Source: Anaerocaecibacter muris (GTDB lineage: Bacteria > Bacillota > Clostridia > Christensenellales > Pumilibacteraceae). From it: a stretch of DNA of 64,000 bases. Below, in pieces: positions 52,530 through 62,567 of the stretch (position 1 is the first letter of the stretch; each line of letters opens with the position of its first letter). Both the position numbers and the translations under genes were made by a program. The notes beneath the pieces were generated by a model. It worked only from the letters and a program-made list of their open reading frames with translations. It did not search any database and was not told the origin of the DNA. The DNA is taken from assembly GCF_943192945.1 (NCBI RefSeq), contig NZ_CALPCE010000005.1:111386-175385 (forward strand). The letters run 5' to 3'.

Positions 52530-53716
52530 TCGTCTTTGTGTTTTAATGTTTCGCGCGCAATATACAGTTCTTCGTTAGTCGGGATAATAAAGACTTTTAC
52601 TTTCGACTTTTTAGAACTTATCTCATACTCCGTATCGCGCGGCGCGTTTTTGTTGAGTTTGCTATCCAACTCGACGCCCAAAAACTCCATATCTTTGCAA
52701 ACCGCTTCGCGCACGCACACGGTGTGCTCGCCTATTCCGCCCGTAAACACAAGGCAGTCCAGCCCGCCCATAGCGGCGGCGTAAGACCCGACGTATTTTT
52801 TTACGCGGTAACTGAACATATCGATTGCGAGTTTTGCACGCTCGTTCCCGTTTTCCATTGCCGCTTCGAGATCGCGGAAATCCGAACTGACTCCGCTTAT
52901 TCCCTTAACGCCGCATTCCTTATTAAGATATTCGGTCATACGGTGAACATCGTAACCTTTTTTTCCCATAAGATATTCGAGCACCGCAGGATCCAAATCG
53001 CCGCTACGCGTGCCCATTACCAAGCCTTCGAGCGGAGTAAGCCCCATGGACGTATCCACGCACTTGCCGTTTTTGACCGCGCTTATACTCGCGCCGTTGC
53101 CCAAATGGCACACGACCGTTTTAATCTTATCCGTGCCCATGAGCGCCGAGGCTCTACCCGACACGTAAGCGTGGCTTGTTCCGTGAAAGCCGTATTTGCG
53201 AACTTTGTATTTTTTATAATCGTTGTAATCGATACCGTACATATACGCGTAATCGGGCATTGTCGAGTGGAACGTCGTATCGAATACGGCAACCATAGGC
53301 GCATCGGGCATAACTTCGCGGCACGCCTTAATTCCCATGATATTGGGCGGCATGTGCAAAGGTCCGAGGTCTATGTTGGTTTCTATTATTTTAAGCGTTT
53401 CGGGCGTTATAATAGTGCTGTCGTTAAAGTCCTCTGCGGAGTGCAAAACGCGGTGTCCTACCGCCGCAATTTCCGACATAGACGAAATAACGCCATGCTC
53501 TGCGTTTACAAGCGCGTCGAGAACGAGCTTGATAGCTTCCTTATGCGTGGGCATGGGAGCCTGAATTTTAACGGACGTTTTGCCGCTGTGATTGAGCAAC
53601 GCCCCGTCCGTGCCTATGCGTTCGCAAACGCCTTTCGCCAACACCGCTTCTGTGTCCGTTTCTATCAACTGATATTTAAGCGAGGAACTTCCCGCATTTA
53701 TAACCAAAACCTTCAT
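52526..53716 (-). CDS. ackA: Acetate kinase
   Basis: Makes ATP and acetate from acetyl phosphate, the step after Pta. Typical segments are VINAGSSSLKYQL at the N-terminus, VGHRVLH, YGFHGTSHAYV, HLGNGASI and TGGIGEH. Length 396 is typical. GGAG precedes the ATG. Its partner pta is 17 kb away; comF follows by a 4-nt overlap. Confidence 0.97.
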   Translation of the reverse strand: MKVLVINAGSSSLKYQLIETDTEAVLAKGVCERIGTDGALLNHSGKTSVKIQAPMPTHKEAIKLVLDALVNAEHGVISSMSEIAAVGHRVLHSAEDFNDSTIITPETLKIIETNIDLGPLHMPPNIMGIKACREVMPDAPMVAVFDTTFHSTMPDYAYMYGIDYNDYKKYKVRKYGFHGTSHAYVSGRASALMGTDKIKTVVCHLGNGASISAVKNGKCVDTSMGLTPLEGLVMGTRSGDLDPAVLEYLMGKKGYDVHRMTEYLNKECGVKGISGVSSDFRDLEAAMENGNERAKLAIDMFSYRVKKYVGSYAAAMGGLDCLVFTGGIGEHTVCVREAVCKDMEFLGVELDSKLNKNAPRDTEYEISSKKSKVKVFIIPTNEELYIARETLKHKDD

Positions 53717-53792
53717 ATTTTCTCCGAAAAATATAGCTTGTTAATGTTTGACGGCAATATAGCGCGCCGTCGTCGCTTTTATTAACCGAATT

Positions 53793-53822
53793 TATACAAT
53801 GCTTGTCCGCACTGCGCGTCAA
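53793..53822 (-). promoter_or_regulatory. Possible promoter of ackA
   Basis: On the minus strand TTGACG (53822-53817), an 18-nt spacer and TGTATA (53798-53793), which overlaps TATAAA. About 75 nt upstream of ackA. The alignment is less clean than other promoters here. Confidence 0.4.
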
Positions 53823-53835
53823 ATCTAAAATCGCG

Positions 53836-53860
53836 ACAACGCAATAAAACACTGCGTTGT
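53836..53860. repeat. 8-bp inverted repeat in the dnaJ-ackA gap
   Basis: ACAACGCA and TGCGTTGT flank a 9-nt spacer. No U tract follows on either strand. It lies between the dnaJ end structure and the possible ackA promoter. Confidence 0.4.
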
Positions 53861-53903
53861 ATTCAAGACATGTCGCTTAACTTATCACGCGATAAACGCA
53901 AAC

Positions 53904-53963
53904 AACCGCCGAGGTACGATCTTGCGCAAAAGTTGCGCACAATACCGTAGGCTATCGGCGGTT
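53904..53963 (-). terminator. Long multi-helix structure after dnaJ
   Basis: Nested pairings: outer 9 bp (AACCGCCGA / TCGGCGGTT), a middle GGTA/TACC, and an inner perfect 7-bp hairpin (TGCGCAA-CTT-TTGCGCA). It starts 14 nt after the dnaJ stop and is followed by GTTTGCGTTT on the minus strand. It probably ends the heat-shock operon, though it is more elaborate than a plain terminator. Confidence 0.55.
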
Positions 53964-53976
53964 AGTTTACCGTATT

Positions 53977-55080
53977 TTATTTTTTAATGAACTCGCGCGC
54001 TTTATCGTACTGCTCGGGCTTTAAACTGTCGTGCAGTTCTTTAATTTTTTGACGCTGTTCTTTGGACAGATTGCGCGGCAATTCTATATCGATTGTAACC
54101 AGCAAATCGCCTTTCATCTGCTTTTTTGGGTTTTCCAAGCCCTGTTCTTTGAGCTTGAACGTCATGCCGCTCTGCGCGCCCTCCGGCAGAGAAAACGCTA
54201 TCTTGTTTCCTTTAAGCGCAGGCACAAACACCTTGTCGCCCAACAACGCTTGCGTAAACGATACGGGAATATCGACAAGCAGATCCAGTCCTTTGCGACG
54301 GAACAGCTTGTGCGGCTGAACCGTGATTGTAAGGATAAGATTGCCCGCTTTCGCGCCCGACCGCGTGCGCTCGCCCTCGCCGGGGATAGTCATTATTTGG
54401 TTGGGCTCGACTCCCGGGGGGAACGTTATGCGCAAATTGGAATTTTTGCGAACCGAACCGCGACCGCCGCACGACGTGCAAGGTTCTTTGACAATTCGTC
54501 CCGTACCCGCGCAAACGTTACAAGGCTTCATGCTGACAACCCTGCCGAACGGCGTTTCCTGCGCATAGCGCACTTTACCCGTTCCGCCGCAGTTGGTACA
54601 CTTGACAAACTGCGTGCCGTTTTTTGCGCCCGTTCCGCGGCATGCCGCGCAAGGCTCGAACCTGTTTACCGTAATTTCTTTTTGCGTGCCGTAAGCGGCT
54701 TCCTCGAACGTGAGCGTTACGTTAAGGCTTATGTCGCCGCCGTTTCCGCCATGTCCGCCCCCGCCGTGATGGTCGCCGCTGAACATGTTTACAAATTCGT
54801 CGAAGAAACTGTTGCCCTGCGAGCTACCCGGTCCGTGCGAACCTCCGCCGAACGAGCCGCTGCCGCCGCCCGCTTGAACTGCGTCGTATTCGGCGCGTTT
54901 TTGCGGGTCGGACAGCGTTTCGTATGCTTCGTTTACTTCTTTGAATTTGTTGGCGGCGGCTTCGTCGCCGGGGTGTAAGTCGGGGTGATACTGTCGCGCA
55001 AGTTTACGAAAAGCCGATTTCAGCTCGTCGTCGGATGCGGTCTTTGACACGCCCAACATTTCATAATAATTCTTTGCCAT
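53977..55080 (-). CDS. dnaJ: Chaperone protein DnaJ
   Basis: The J-protein partner of DnaK. The J domain has YHPDLHPG (HPD at about 32-34), followed by a G-rich, G/F-poor linker with many GGG and GSS runs (about 70-110), four CxxCxGxG zinc repeats (about 140-215) and the C-terminal substrate-binding domain. Length 367 is usual. GGAG precedes the ATG. It is the last gene of the hrcA operon; prmA, usually next, is elsewhere. Confidence 0.96.
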   Translation of the reverse strand: MAKNYYEMLGVSKTASDDELKSAFRKLARQYHPDLHPGDEAAANKFKEVNEAYETLSDPQKRAEYDAVQAGGGSGSFGGGSHGPGSSQGNSFFDEFVNMFSGDHHGGGGHGGNGGDISLNVTLTFEEAAYGTQKEITVNRFEPCAACRGTGAKNGTQFVKCTNCGGTGKVRYAQETPFGRVVSMKPCNVCAGTGRIVKEPCTSCGGRGSVRKNSNLRITFPPGVEPNQIMTIPGEGERTRSGAKAGNLILTITVQPHKLFRRKGLDLLVDIPVSFTQALLGDKVFVPALKGNKIAFSLPEGAQSGMTFKLKEQGLENPKKQMKGDLLVTIDIELPRNLSKEQRQKIKELHDSLKPEQYDKAREFIKK

Positions 55081-55101
55081 ACTTTACTCCGAAATCGGAA
55101 A

Positions 55102-55142
55102 ACGACGTATATTGTTCGTCCGTGTTCACACGGAAACGTCGT
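55102..55142 (-). promoter_or_regulatory. Intercistronic hairpin between dnaK and dnaJ
   Basis: An inner perfect 7-bp stem (TCCGTGT / ACACGGA) is enclosed by ACGACGT / ACGTCGT, filling most of the 64-nt gap and followed by TTTTCC on the minus strand. It could attenuate transcription or protect the dnaK message, lowering DnaJ relative to DnaK. Confidence 0.5.
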
Positions 55143-55144
55143 GA

Positions 55145-56947
55145 TTAGTTGTTATCGTCCACCACTTCTTCGGCGTTTTCGATTACAACGTCCTCTTCGG
55201 GTTGAACGGTGCCGTTTTCGTAAAGTTTGGAGAATATGCCGTTGGACAATTTTTGGAGCGTTTCCACCGCGTCGCGGATAGCTTCCAAGTCCTCGGTCTT
55301 AATGACCTCGCGCACGTTAGCCATTTCTTTATTAAGCTCGGTCTTGTCGTCCGCGGAAATGGTGTCGCCGTTTTCGCGCAAGAATTTCTCGATAGAGAAC
55401 ACAAGCATATCCGCTTGGTTTTTGGCGTCAACGACTTCTTTGCGTTGCGCGTCCTCGTCCGCAAACTTCTCCGCATCCTTGATGGCCTGCTGAATTTGCG
55501 CTTCGGTGAGGTTGGTGGAAGCGGTAACGGTAACGCGTTGTTCCTTGCCCGTTCCCTTATCCTTTGCCGATACGTGAACTATACCGTTGGCGTCGATGTC
55601 GAACGTAACCTCGATTTGAGGAACGCCGCGCGGTGCGGGCGGAATTCCGCCGAGCTCGAAGCGCGCGAGAGTTTTGTTGTGCGCCGCTATTTCGCGCTCG
55701 CCCTGCAAAACGTGAATATCGACGGACGGCTGATTGTCTGTCGCCGTAGAAAACACCTGCGATTTTTTGGTCGGGATGGTGGTGTTTCTCGGAATAAGTT
55801 TGGTGAATATTCCGCCGACGGTTTCGATACCGAGCGACAACGGCGTAACGTCGAGGAGCAATACGTCCTTGACTTCGCCTGCCAAAACGCCGCCTTGGAT
55901 AGCCGCGCCGACCGCGACGCATTCGTCGGGGTTGATGCCCTTAAACGGTTCTTTGCCGGAAAGTTTGCGCACTGCTTCGACAACCGCGGGAATACGGGTC
56001 GAACCGCCGACCATGATAACTTTATCTATGTCGTTGTTGGTGTAGCCCGCGTCCGCCATGGCTTTTTTGGTAAGCTCGATGGAGCGTTCGACGAGTTTTT
56101 GCGACAACGCTTCAAACTTCGCGCGGGTTATTTCGTATTCGAGATGCTTGGGACCGGTTGCGTCCGCCGTGATAAACGGCAAGCTGACCGTGGTCTTTTG
56201 CGTGCCCGAAAGGTCGATCTTGGCTTTTTCCGCCGCTTCTTTAAGGCGTTGCATAGCCATGCGGTCTTTGCTCAAATCAATGCCTTGATCGTTCTTGAAC
56301 TGCTGAACAAGGTAATCGATTATAACTTGGTCAAAGTCGTCGCCGCCCAAGCGCGTGTCGCCTGCGGTTGCGATAACTTCAAAAACGCCGTCGCCTATTT
56401 CCAGTATGGAAATATCGAACGTACCGCCGCCCAAGTCGTAAATAAATACTTTTTGACTGGCGTTTTGACCTTTGTCAAGACCGTAAGCGAGCGCCGCCGC
56501 GGTCGGCTCGTTGATAATACGAAGAACGTCCAAGCCCGCAATTCTGCCCGCGTCCTTTGTTGCCTGACGTTGCGAGTCATTGAAGTATGCGGGAACGGTA
56601 ATAACCGCTTGCGAAACGGTTTCGCCGAGGTATGCTTCCGCGTCCTTTTTAAGTTTCGTCAAAATCATAGACGAAATTTCTTGCGGGGAGTAATCCTTTT
56701 TGTCGATATTGACCTTTTTGGATGTGCCCATATCGCGTTTGATGGAAATGATTGTTCTGTCGGGATTCGCGACAGCCTGACGCTTTGCGACCTGACCGAC
56801 AAGCCGTTCGCCGTCTTTTGCAAAACCTACGACGGACGGAGTCGTGCGACCGCCTTCCGCGTTGGGTATAACAACAGGCTCGCCGCCTTCGAGAACAGCC
56901 ACACAGGAATTGGTAGTACCCAAGTCGATACCAATGATTTTGCCCAT
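55145..56947 (-). CDS. dnaK: Chaperone protein DnaK (Hsp70)
   Basis: ATP-driven chaperone. The N-terminus [13 protein letters not shown], the phosphate-binding [10 protein letters not shown], the linker after [14 protein letters not shown] and the substrate-binding domain are all intact, with an acidic tail (EEVVDDNN). Length 600 is typical for Gram-positive DnaK lacking the Gram-negative insertion. Codon use is strongly biased, as expected for an abundant protein. A 584-codon open frame on the opposite strand is a known composition artefact of this gene. Confidence 0.98.
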   Translation of the reverse strand: MGKIIGIDLGTTNSCVAVLEGGEPVVIPNAEGGRTTPSVVGFAKDGERLVGQVAKRQAVANPDRTIISIKRDMGTSKKVNIDKKDYSPQEISSMILTKLKKDAEAYLGETVSQAVITVPAYFNDSQRQATKDAGRIAGLDVLRIINEPTAAALAYGLDKGQNASQKVFIYDLGGGTFDISILEIGDGVFEVIATAGDTRLGGDDFDQVIIDYLVQQFKNDQGIDLSKDRMAMQRLKEAAEKAKIDLSGTQKTTVSLPFITADATGPKHLEYEITRAKFEALSQKLVERSIELTKKAMADAGYTNNDIDKVIMVGGSTRIPAVVEAVRKLSGKEPFKGINPDECVAVGAAIQGGVLAGEVKDVLLLDVTPLSLGIETVGGIFTKLIPRNTTIPTKKSQVFSTATDNQPSVDIHVLQGEREIAAHNKTLARFELGGIPPAPRGVPQIEVTFDIDANGIVHVSAKDKGTGKEQRVTVTASTNLTEAQIQQAIKDAEKFADEDAQRKEVVDAKNQADMLVFSIEKFLRENGDTISADDKTELNKEMANVREVIKTEDLEAIRDAVETLQKLSNGIFSKLYENGTVQPEEDVVIENAEEVVDDNN

Positions 56948-56991
56948 AAAATTTAATCCTCCAAAATAGTTATTTTATAAGTAATATGCGT

Positions 56992-57552
56992 TTAATTGGC
57001 AACTCTTACGACGCTGTGCCGCAATATTCTGTCGCCCAATTTGTAGCCTTTGTTGTAGACTTCGACAATCATGTTGATTTTGGTCGGGTCGGTCGTCTTG
57101 GTCTGCATAACCGCGTTGTGCAAGTTCGGATCGAACTGCATGCCGAGCGCGGGTATTTCCTCTACGCCGAACGCCGTCAATATTTCGACGACCTGACGGT
57201 AAATCATTTTAACGCCCTCGGCGACTTTTTCGTCGGGTATGGTCTGGATTGCCTGTTTGAGAACGTCTAACTCCGGTATCAGCTTTTCGAGCACGGCGCA
57301 AATGCCGTCTTCTTTGAGCTTTTTGTTGTTCTCGTTCATACGCTTGCGGTAATTATCGAAGTCCGCCTGCATACGGTTGACCAAATTGGAAAGTTCCTCG
57401 GAGCGCGACTTTTCTTTAAGGGCGACAGCTTGAGCTACGCTCAACTGTTGCGAAACCGCTACCATTTGATTTTGCATGGCTTTGTATTCTTCCTGTTGCA
57501 TTTCGACAACGGGAAGTTCGCGCGTCCGTTCTCTGGTCTTTTCGTCGTTCAT
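56992..57552 (-). CDS. grpE: Nucleotide exchange factor GrpE
   Basis: Releases ADP from DnaK. A long N-terminal helix and coiled coil (about 20-95, QADFDNYRKR) lead to the C-terminal beta domain with VEEIPALGMQFDPNLHNAV and the end motif GYKLGDRILRHSVVRVAN. Length 186 is typical. It lies between hrcA and dnaK in the usual order. Confidence 0.95.
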   Translation of the reverse strand: MNDEKTRERTRELPVVEMQQEEYKAMQNQMVAVSQQLSVAQAVALKEKSRSEELSNLVNRMQADFDNYRKRMNENNKKLKEDGICAVLEKLIPELDVLKQAIQTIPDEKVAEGVKMIYRQVVEILTAFGVEEIPALGMQFDPNLHNAVMQTKTTDPTKINMIVEVYNKGYKLGDRILRHSVVRVAN

Positions 57553-57580
57553 TATATCCTCCGTCCGAAAATTTTTTTAT

Positions 57581-58666
57581 TTATTGATCCGCTTCCGCGT
57601 CGGGCACAACCGTACCCGAGCTTTGCCCGTCGCCCTGCGTACTCTCGCCCGCGGGCAACATTTGCACTGTTTTGGACAGATAATCGAGCACCGACACAAC
57701 TTTGGAATAGTCCATGCGTATCGGACCGATTACGCCCGCGTTGCCTACCGTAACGCCGCCTATATTGTAACTCGTGGTGACAATGGCGCACTCCGGCATG
57801 CCGTCGCGTATTTCGTTGTCCTTGCCTATTTTAATGGAAATGTTCATGTCGTCCGAATTTTGGAGCGCGGGAACAAGTTCTTCCTTTGCGTCCAAAAATT
57901 CGAGCATTGCTTTGGCTTTTTTAAGGTTGGAATATTCGGGCTGTTCGAGAATTTTTGCGCTACCTTCGAGCACAATATCCGAAAACATTTCGTCGTGCGT
58001 GTAGTTTTTCAGTATGCGTAGCACTGTGTCGAAAACTCGTTCGTATTCCTTTTTGACCTGCTTGACAATAGCTTTGGGCTTATTGATTTCGCTAATCTTG
58101 TGCCCGCTGAAAACTTCCGAAACGAACCGCGACGCCTGATCGCAATATTCGTCCGTAACGCCCTGCCCTATATGCACCGTAGCATCTTTTAATACGCCGA
58201 GGTTGGTTACGATTATGATAAGCGCGGTAGAATCGGTTATTCGCACTATACGGATATTAAGGACGGTTGCGTCTTCCGCATTTTGTACGTAAGCGACCGA
58301 AGTAAGGTTTGTTATTTCCGATATAACCTTTGCCGTGCTTTTAAGTACGTCGTCTAACTCCGTGACTTTTTTGTTAAAGTACCGCTTGACTATTTTCAAT
58401 TCGGAACGGGTAAGTTTGCGCCGCGGCATAAGTTTTTCGACGTACAGTCTGTACGCTTCCGCCGTAGGCACGCGCCCCGACGAAGTGTGCAGCTGCGTCA
58501 AATACCCCATTTCTTCGAGCGCCGCCATTTCGTTGCGTATCGTGGCGGACGACAGCGCGGGCAAATGTTTTTCGCGTATTTCGGAACTGGAAACGGGCTG
58601 ACAGTTTTCGATATAGCCGTCAACCACCGCTTGCAGTATTTTCTCTTTTCTACCCGTAAGTCCCAT
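57581..58666 (-). CDS. hrcA: Heat-inducible transcription repressor HrcA
   Basis: Represses the operon by binding CIRCE. The winged-helix N-terminus has LTGRKEKILQAVVDGYI and SSATIRNEMAALEEMGYL; a GAF-like domain follows. I place the start at ATG 58666 (MGLTGRKEK). The in-frame TTG at 58705 lies inside the CIRCE element and would add 13 atypical residues. This gives 361 residues. The C-terminus has a polar, low-complexity tail. Confidence 0.93.
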   Translation of the reverse strand: MGLTGRKEKILQAVVDGYIENCQPVSSSEIREKHLPALSSATIRNEMAALEEMGYLTQLHTSSGRVPTAEAYRLYVEKLMPRRKLTRSELKIVKRYFNKKVTELDDVLKSTAKVISEITNLTSVAYVQNAEDATVLNIRIVRITDSTALIIIVTNLGVLKDATVHIGQGVTDEYCDQASRFVSEVFSGHKISEINKPKAIVKQVKKEYERVFDTVLRILKNYTHDEMFSDIVLEGSAKILEQPEYSNLKKAKAMLEFLDAKEELVPALQNSDDMNISIKIGKDNEIRDGMPECAIVTTSYNIGGVTVGNAGVIGPIRMDYSKVVSVLDYLSKTVQMLPAGESTQGDGQSSGTVVPDAEADQ

Positions 58667-58698
58667 ATACGCCGAGCTTTCCGAATTTTTTAATTGAA

Positions 58699-58725
58699 TT
58701 AGCAATCTATACCGCCGACTGCTAA
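58699..58725 (-). promoter_or_regulatory. CIRCE operator (HrcA binding site)
   Basis: TTAGCAGTC, nine bases, GATTGCTAA on the minus strand. The CIRCE consensus is TTAGCACTC-N9-GAGTGCTAA, so there is one change in each arm. It covers the predicted transcription start of hrcA-grpE-dnaK-dnaJ, the normal position for repression. Confidence 0.92.
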
Positions 58726-58729
58726 AACA

Positions 58730-58758
58730 AGTTTATCATATAGATATGCCTTTGTCAA
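58730..58758 (-). promoter_or_regulatory. SigA promoter of the hrcA operon
   Basis: On the minus strand a perfect TTGACA (58758-58753), a 17-nt spacer and TAAACT (58735-58730). Transcription should begin near 58723, inside CIRCE. Confidence 0.88.
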
Positions 58759-58853
58759 ATGTTTTACACATAATTTTAACCACCTTTTTCCAAAAACGGT
58801 ATATAAAAATTCACCGTCATACTACATATAGGCATAGTTACTTTTACATATAC

Positions 58854-59435
58854 TTATCGCTTGTCGGAATATATCGGCGCATAAGCGACCGTTTCCGTAC
58901 CGCAATCGACGATTATGCTTTTACGCGGCGCGCGCAACGCTGTATTTATCATGAAAAAGTCAGCAAGCGAACCGAATACGTTATACGTAAGCGGCATAAA
59001 CGAAATAGGAAAAAACACTGGCGGAATAAATACGCATAGCGGAATAAAAATTGCGCAATACAGCATAAATGGAAACGACGCCGCAAAAGCATATTGCGCT
59101 TTACCGAAAAATATATCGGGCGATCCGCAGCTTGCGACGAGCTTGCCGAATTTAACGGAGGGAACCTGTCGTTTAATTGCAATAATAGCAATGGCGTGCG
59201 CAAATTCGTGAACATACGGATAGATTAAGCAAACTATAAATCCGCAGACGATATATACAAAATACATACCGCCCGCAGTACCGGGCATGCGCAAAAAGTA
59301 ATTAAGGAACAGTCCGGCGACGCAACTCACTACTATGCCGATAAAAGCTATCGCGGTAAGTTTATTTAGCAGTTTCAACCGCGGATTTTTCACGTCGAGC
59401 CGTGAAACGGCTTTATAATTGTATGTTTTTGCCAT
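58854..59435 (-). CDS. DUF3267 membrane protein (putative metalloprotease)
   Basis: A 193-residue protein with about four membrane helices (28-47, 57-72, 110-140, 145-160). An HExxH-type motif is seen as HEFAH (76-80) inside the second helical segment, characteristic of DUF3267, which resembles site-2 zinc proteases. The catalytic role is unproven. It sits between hemW and hrcA, an insertion into the usual lepA-hemW-hrcA order. Its own promoter is not evident; it starts 63 nt after the hemW stop. Confidence 0.75.
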   Translation of the reverse strand: MAKTYNYKAVSRLDVKNPRLKLLNKLTAIAFIGIVVSCVAGLFLNYFLRMPGTAGGMYFVYIVCGFIVCLIYPYVHEFAHAIAIIAIKRQVPSVKFGKLVASCGSPDIFFGKAQYAFAASFPFMLYCAIFIPLCVFIPPVFFPISFMPLTYNVFGSLADFFMINTALRAPRKSIIVDCGTETVAYAPIYSDKR

Positions 59436-59498
59436 CAGTCACGTATTTCCCCGCCGAAGCGTCCGAGTTTTGCCCGCATTATATCAAATTGCGAACAA

Positions 59499-60614
59499 TC
59501 AGTCAAGCATAAGTTTTTCTATAATTCCGTTCATTACGAACATATATCGGGGCGCAATGCGCACGCGCCCGTTTTCGTCCAATACATATCCGTCCGCAAT
59601 CAACTTCGACAAGTCCTCGCCCCGCATGTCTTTAAAAGAATAACCGAAACGCGCCGCAAATTCGTCAAGCGACAAGCCATTTTCGGTGCGCAATCTCAAC
59701 ATGACATATTCGTTGAAACGGTCTTTATCCGTCAATTCGTAATATTCGGCGTGCGGCGAAGCTATATAACGCCTAACGTCGTCGCTATGCTTATAGCGCA
59801 AATATTCGCCGTCGTAACCGTGCGCGGCTACGCCGAACCCGATATACGGCTGACAATTCCAATATTTATTGTTGTGCCGACTTTGCTTGCCGTTGCGCGC
59901 AAAGTTACTTACTTCGTACCGCTCGAAACCGTTTACGCGTAAACGCGCGCAGGCATAATCGTATAAATCCGCAACTCGGTCGTCGTCGGGCAAATATCCG
60001 CTATTGCATAGCGGCGTGCCTTGTTCCACGCTCAACGCGTACACAGAAATATGATCGCAGTATTCGGAAATTACGTCAACCGAACGCGATACGTCGTCAG
60101 ACGTTTGGCGCGGCAACCCCAATATTATATCCGATGAAACATTGTCGAAATAACGTTTCAACAGTTTAACCGCAAAAACATATTCGTCAAAGCTGTGAAT
60201 ACGCCCGACCGCGCGCAAAACGTCGTCGCACGACGATTGCAAGCCCATACTAATTCGGTTTACGCCGCACTCGCGGCACTCCTGCGCAAAAGCCTCCGTC
60301 GCGCTTTCGGGGTTACACTCGACAGTGATTTCGGCGTTGCCGTTTATATCAAAGCAATCGCGCAACGCCGTAAAAATTTCTTTTAGCGCGCCGCCGTAAA
60401 GACAGGACGGAGTGCCGCCGCCGATATAAACGCTATCCGCCGATGCGCCGCGTTCCGCGCTGTTATATATTTCGTCTACCAATGCGGCAACGTAAGGCTT
60501 TTGCAAAGAAAAATCAGTCACGGAAATAAACGCGCAATATCCGCATTTCGATTTGCAGAACGGGATATGCACGTAAATTCCGCGCTCATTTTGCAAAGTT
60601 TTTGCCGCGCTCAT
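59499..60614 (-). CDS. hemW: Radical SAM haem chaperone HemW
   Basis: A HemN relative that binds haem rather than oxidising coproporphyrinogen. The Fe-S triad is C20, C24, C27 (FCKSKCGYC), followed by VYIGGGTPS. The fourth Cys found in true HemN (CxxxCxxCxC) is absent: the next residue pair after C27 is AF. Length 371 is typical. Its ATG overlaps the lepA stop (ATGA). Confidence 0.9.
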   Translation of the reverse strand: MSAAKTLQNERGIYVHIPFCKSKCGYCAFISVTDFSLQKPYVAALVDEIYNSAERGASADSVYIGGGTPSCLYGGALKEIFTALRDCFDINGNAEITVECNPESATEAFAQECRECGVNRISMGLQSSCDDVLRAVGRIHSFDEYVFAVKLLKRYFDNVSSDIILGLPRQTSDDVSRSVDVISEYCDHISVYALSVEQGTPLCNSGYLPDDDRVADLYDYACARLRVNGFERYEVSNFARNGKQSRHNNKYWNCQPYIGFGVAAHGYDGEYLRYKHSDDVRRYIASPHAEYYELTDKDRFNEYVMLRLRTENGLSLDEFAARFGYSFKDMRGEDLSKLIADGYVLDENGRVRIAPRYMFVMNGIIEKLMLD

Positions 60615-62416
60615 TTCTTTTCGTTGTCGAGTTTAAGCACCGACATAAACGCCTCGGACGGTATTTCCACCGTGCCGAACTGTCGCATACGCTTTTTGCC
60701 CTCTTTTTGTTTTTCCAACAATTTCTTTTTGCGCGTAACGTCGCCGCCGTAACACTTTGCAAGGACGTCTTTGCGCATTGCTTTAATCGTTTCGCGAGCT
60801 ATGACCTTTCCGCCGATAGCCGCCTGAATGGGTATTTCAAACAACTTGCGCGGAATAACCTCTTTCAACTTTTCAGCCATAGCGCGACCGCGCGAGTACG
60901 CTTTTTCGCGGTGCACGATTATGCTTAAAGCGTCGCAAATATCGCCGTTGAGCATAATATCGAGCTTGACAAGATCGCTGGCGCGATAGCCCGCCTGCTC
61001 GTAATCGAAACTCGCATAACCTCGCGACCGACTTTTAAGTCCGTCGAAAAAGTCGTACACTATTTCGTTAAGCGGCATTGTGTAAGTGAGCAACACGCGC
61101 GTTTTTTCTATATATGTCATGTTGATATACTCGCCGCGCTTGTCTTGACACAACTCCATAATCGGTCCGATATATTCGGGCGGAGTGTAAATAGACGCAG
61201 TCACGACAGGCTCTTCCATGCGCTCTATTTCGCCCGTCGGCGGAAGGTTGGACGGGTTGGTGACTTCGACCATGTTGTTAGCTGTATAAACTTTGTAAAC
61301 AACCCCGGGCGAAGTTGTAATTATATCGAGATCGAACTCGCGCTCCAACCGCTCCTCTATTATTTCCATGTGCAACAAGCCCAAAAAACCGCAACGGAAA
61401 CCAAAGCCGAGCGCGGTGGAAGTTTCGGGTTCGTAAAACAGCGACGCGTCGTTCAGTTTCAAGCGTTCCAATGCGTCTTTCAAATCGCCGTAACGCGACC
61501 CGTCCGCAGGATAAATTCCGCAATAAACGACGGGTTTGACCTTTTTATACCCCGGGCAAGGTTCGGGCGTGGGGTTTTCGGCAAAAGTGATTGTGTCGCC
61601 GGGAGCGGTGTCCGCTATCGACTTAATGGATGCGCACAAATAGCCGACGTCGCCAGCGATAAGATCGCCGACGGCGACGGGCTTGGGCTGAAAAACGCCC
61701 ACTTCCGTCACGTCGTAAGTCTTACCGTTTGCCATCATCATAATTTTATCGCCAGCCTTAACCGCGCCGTCCACAACGCGAATAAGACACACCGCGCCTT
61801 TATAATTGTCGTAATAAGAATCGAATATAAGCGCTTTGAGCGGTTTGGAAACGTCGCCCGACGGCGGCGGGACTTTTTCGGCGATAGCGCGCAAAACGTC
61901 GTCGATGTTTATGCCTTCCTTTGCGGAAATACACGGCGCGTCGTCTGCGGGCAGACCGATAATATCCTCAATTTCCTTTTTAACTTCGTCGGGTCGCGCC
62001 GCGGGTAAATCTATTTTATTGATTACAGGCACGATTTCCAAATTGTTATCGAGCGCAAGATAGACATTGGCAAGCGTTTGCGCCTCCACGCCCTGCGCGG
62101 AATCCACCACAAGAACAGCCCCCTCGCACGCGGCAAGCGAGCGCGACACCTCGTAAGTAAAGTCAACGTGCCCCGGCGTATCGATAAGATTAAACGTGTA
62201 TCTATCGCCGTTGTATTCGTAAAACATGCGTACAGGCGTGAGCTTTATGGTTATACCGCGCTCGCGCTCTATGTCCATACTATCCAGCATTTGCGCGGAA
62301 AGCTCGCGCTTTGTGAGAGTCGCGGTAGACTCCATAAGCCTGTCCGCAAGCGTCGATTTGCCGTGATCTATATGCGCGATTATGCAAAAATTACGAATAA
62401 ACTTCTGTCTGTCCAT
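60611..62416 (-). CDS. lepA: Elongation factor 4 (LepA)
   Basis: A ribosomal back-translocating GTPase. G1 is AHIDHGKS (14-21), switch [10 protein letters not shown], and NKIDLPAA is G4; the LepA-specific C-terminal domain ends the protein. Length 601 is normal. The ATG follows the -10 box by 6 nt, so the mRNA is predicted to be leaderless; no Shine-Dalgarno is visible. It leads lepA-hemW. Confidence 0.97.
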   Translation of the reverse strand: MDRQKFIRNFCIIAHIDHGKSTLADRLMESTATLTKRELSAQMLDSMDIERERGITIKLTPVRMFYEYNGDRYTFNLIDTPGHVDFTYEVSRSLAACEGAVLVVDSAQGVEAQTLANVYLALDNNLEIVPVINKIDLPAARPDEVKKEIEDIIGLPADDAPCISAKEGINIDDVLRAIAEKVPPPSGDVSKPLKALIFDSYYDNYKGAVCLIRVVDGAVKAGDKIMMMANGKTYDVTEVGVFQPKPVAVGDLIAGDVGYLCASIKSIADTAPGDTITFAENPTPEPCPGYKKVKPVVYCGIYPADGSRYGDLKDALERLKLNDASLFYEPETSTALGFGFRCGFLGLLHMEIIEERLEREFDLDIITTSPGVVYKVYTANNMVEVTNPSNLPPTGEIERMEEPVVTASIYTPPEYIGPIMELCQDKRGEYINMTYIEKTRVLLTYTMPLNEIVYDFFDGLKSRSRGYASFDYEQAGYRASDLVKLDIMLNGDICDALSIIVHREKAYSRGRAMAEKLKEVIPRKLFEIPIQAAIGGKVIARETIKAMRKDVLAKCYGGDVTRKKKLLEKQKEGKKRMRQFGTVEIPSEAFMSVLKLDNEKK

Positions 62417-62422
62417 AACTGA

Positions 62423-62451
62423 ATTATAGCATAATCGAACAAAAACAGCAA
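62423..62451 (-). promoter_or_regulatory. Promoter of lepA, placed for a leaderless mRNA
   Basis: On the minus strand TTGCTG (62451-62446), a 17-nt spacer ending in TGC (extended -10) and TATAAT (62428-62423). TCAGTT then ATG follows, putting the expected start on the A of the start codon. Confidence 0.75.
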
Positions 62452-62510
62452 TAAAATTCGGTATATACCCCGAAAATTTAACTAAAATCGTTAAATCTAT
62501 CTAAAAACTA

Positions 62511-62539
62511 TTGTAAAATCGTTTCAAAGATGATATAAT
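62511..62539 (+). promoter_or_regulatory. Promoter of the GDPD gene
   Basis: TTGTAA (62511-62516), a 17-nt spacer ending in TGA (extended -10) and TATAAT (62534-62539). Predicted start near 62546. It is divergent from the lepA promoter 60 bp away. Confidence 0.78.
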
Positions 62540-62567
62540 TATTTAGATTAAACTTAAAGGTAAGTTA

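Noticed and set aside
52724..53785. A 353-codon open frame opposite ackA
   Set aside because: It mirrors a highly biased gene, has no ribosome site and its product is basic, aromatic-rich and unfamily-like.
55202..56956. A 584-codon open frame opposite dnaK
   Set aside because: Long antisense frames opposite dnaK are a known composition artefact. The sense protein is complete and the antisense product resembles no family.
58667..58705. Upstream TTG start of hrcA
   Set aside because: It lies inside the CIRCE operator and upstream residues do not match HrcA proteins.
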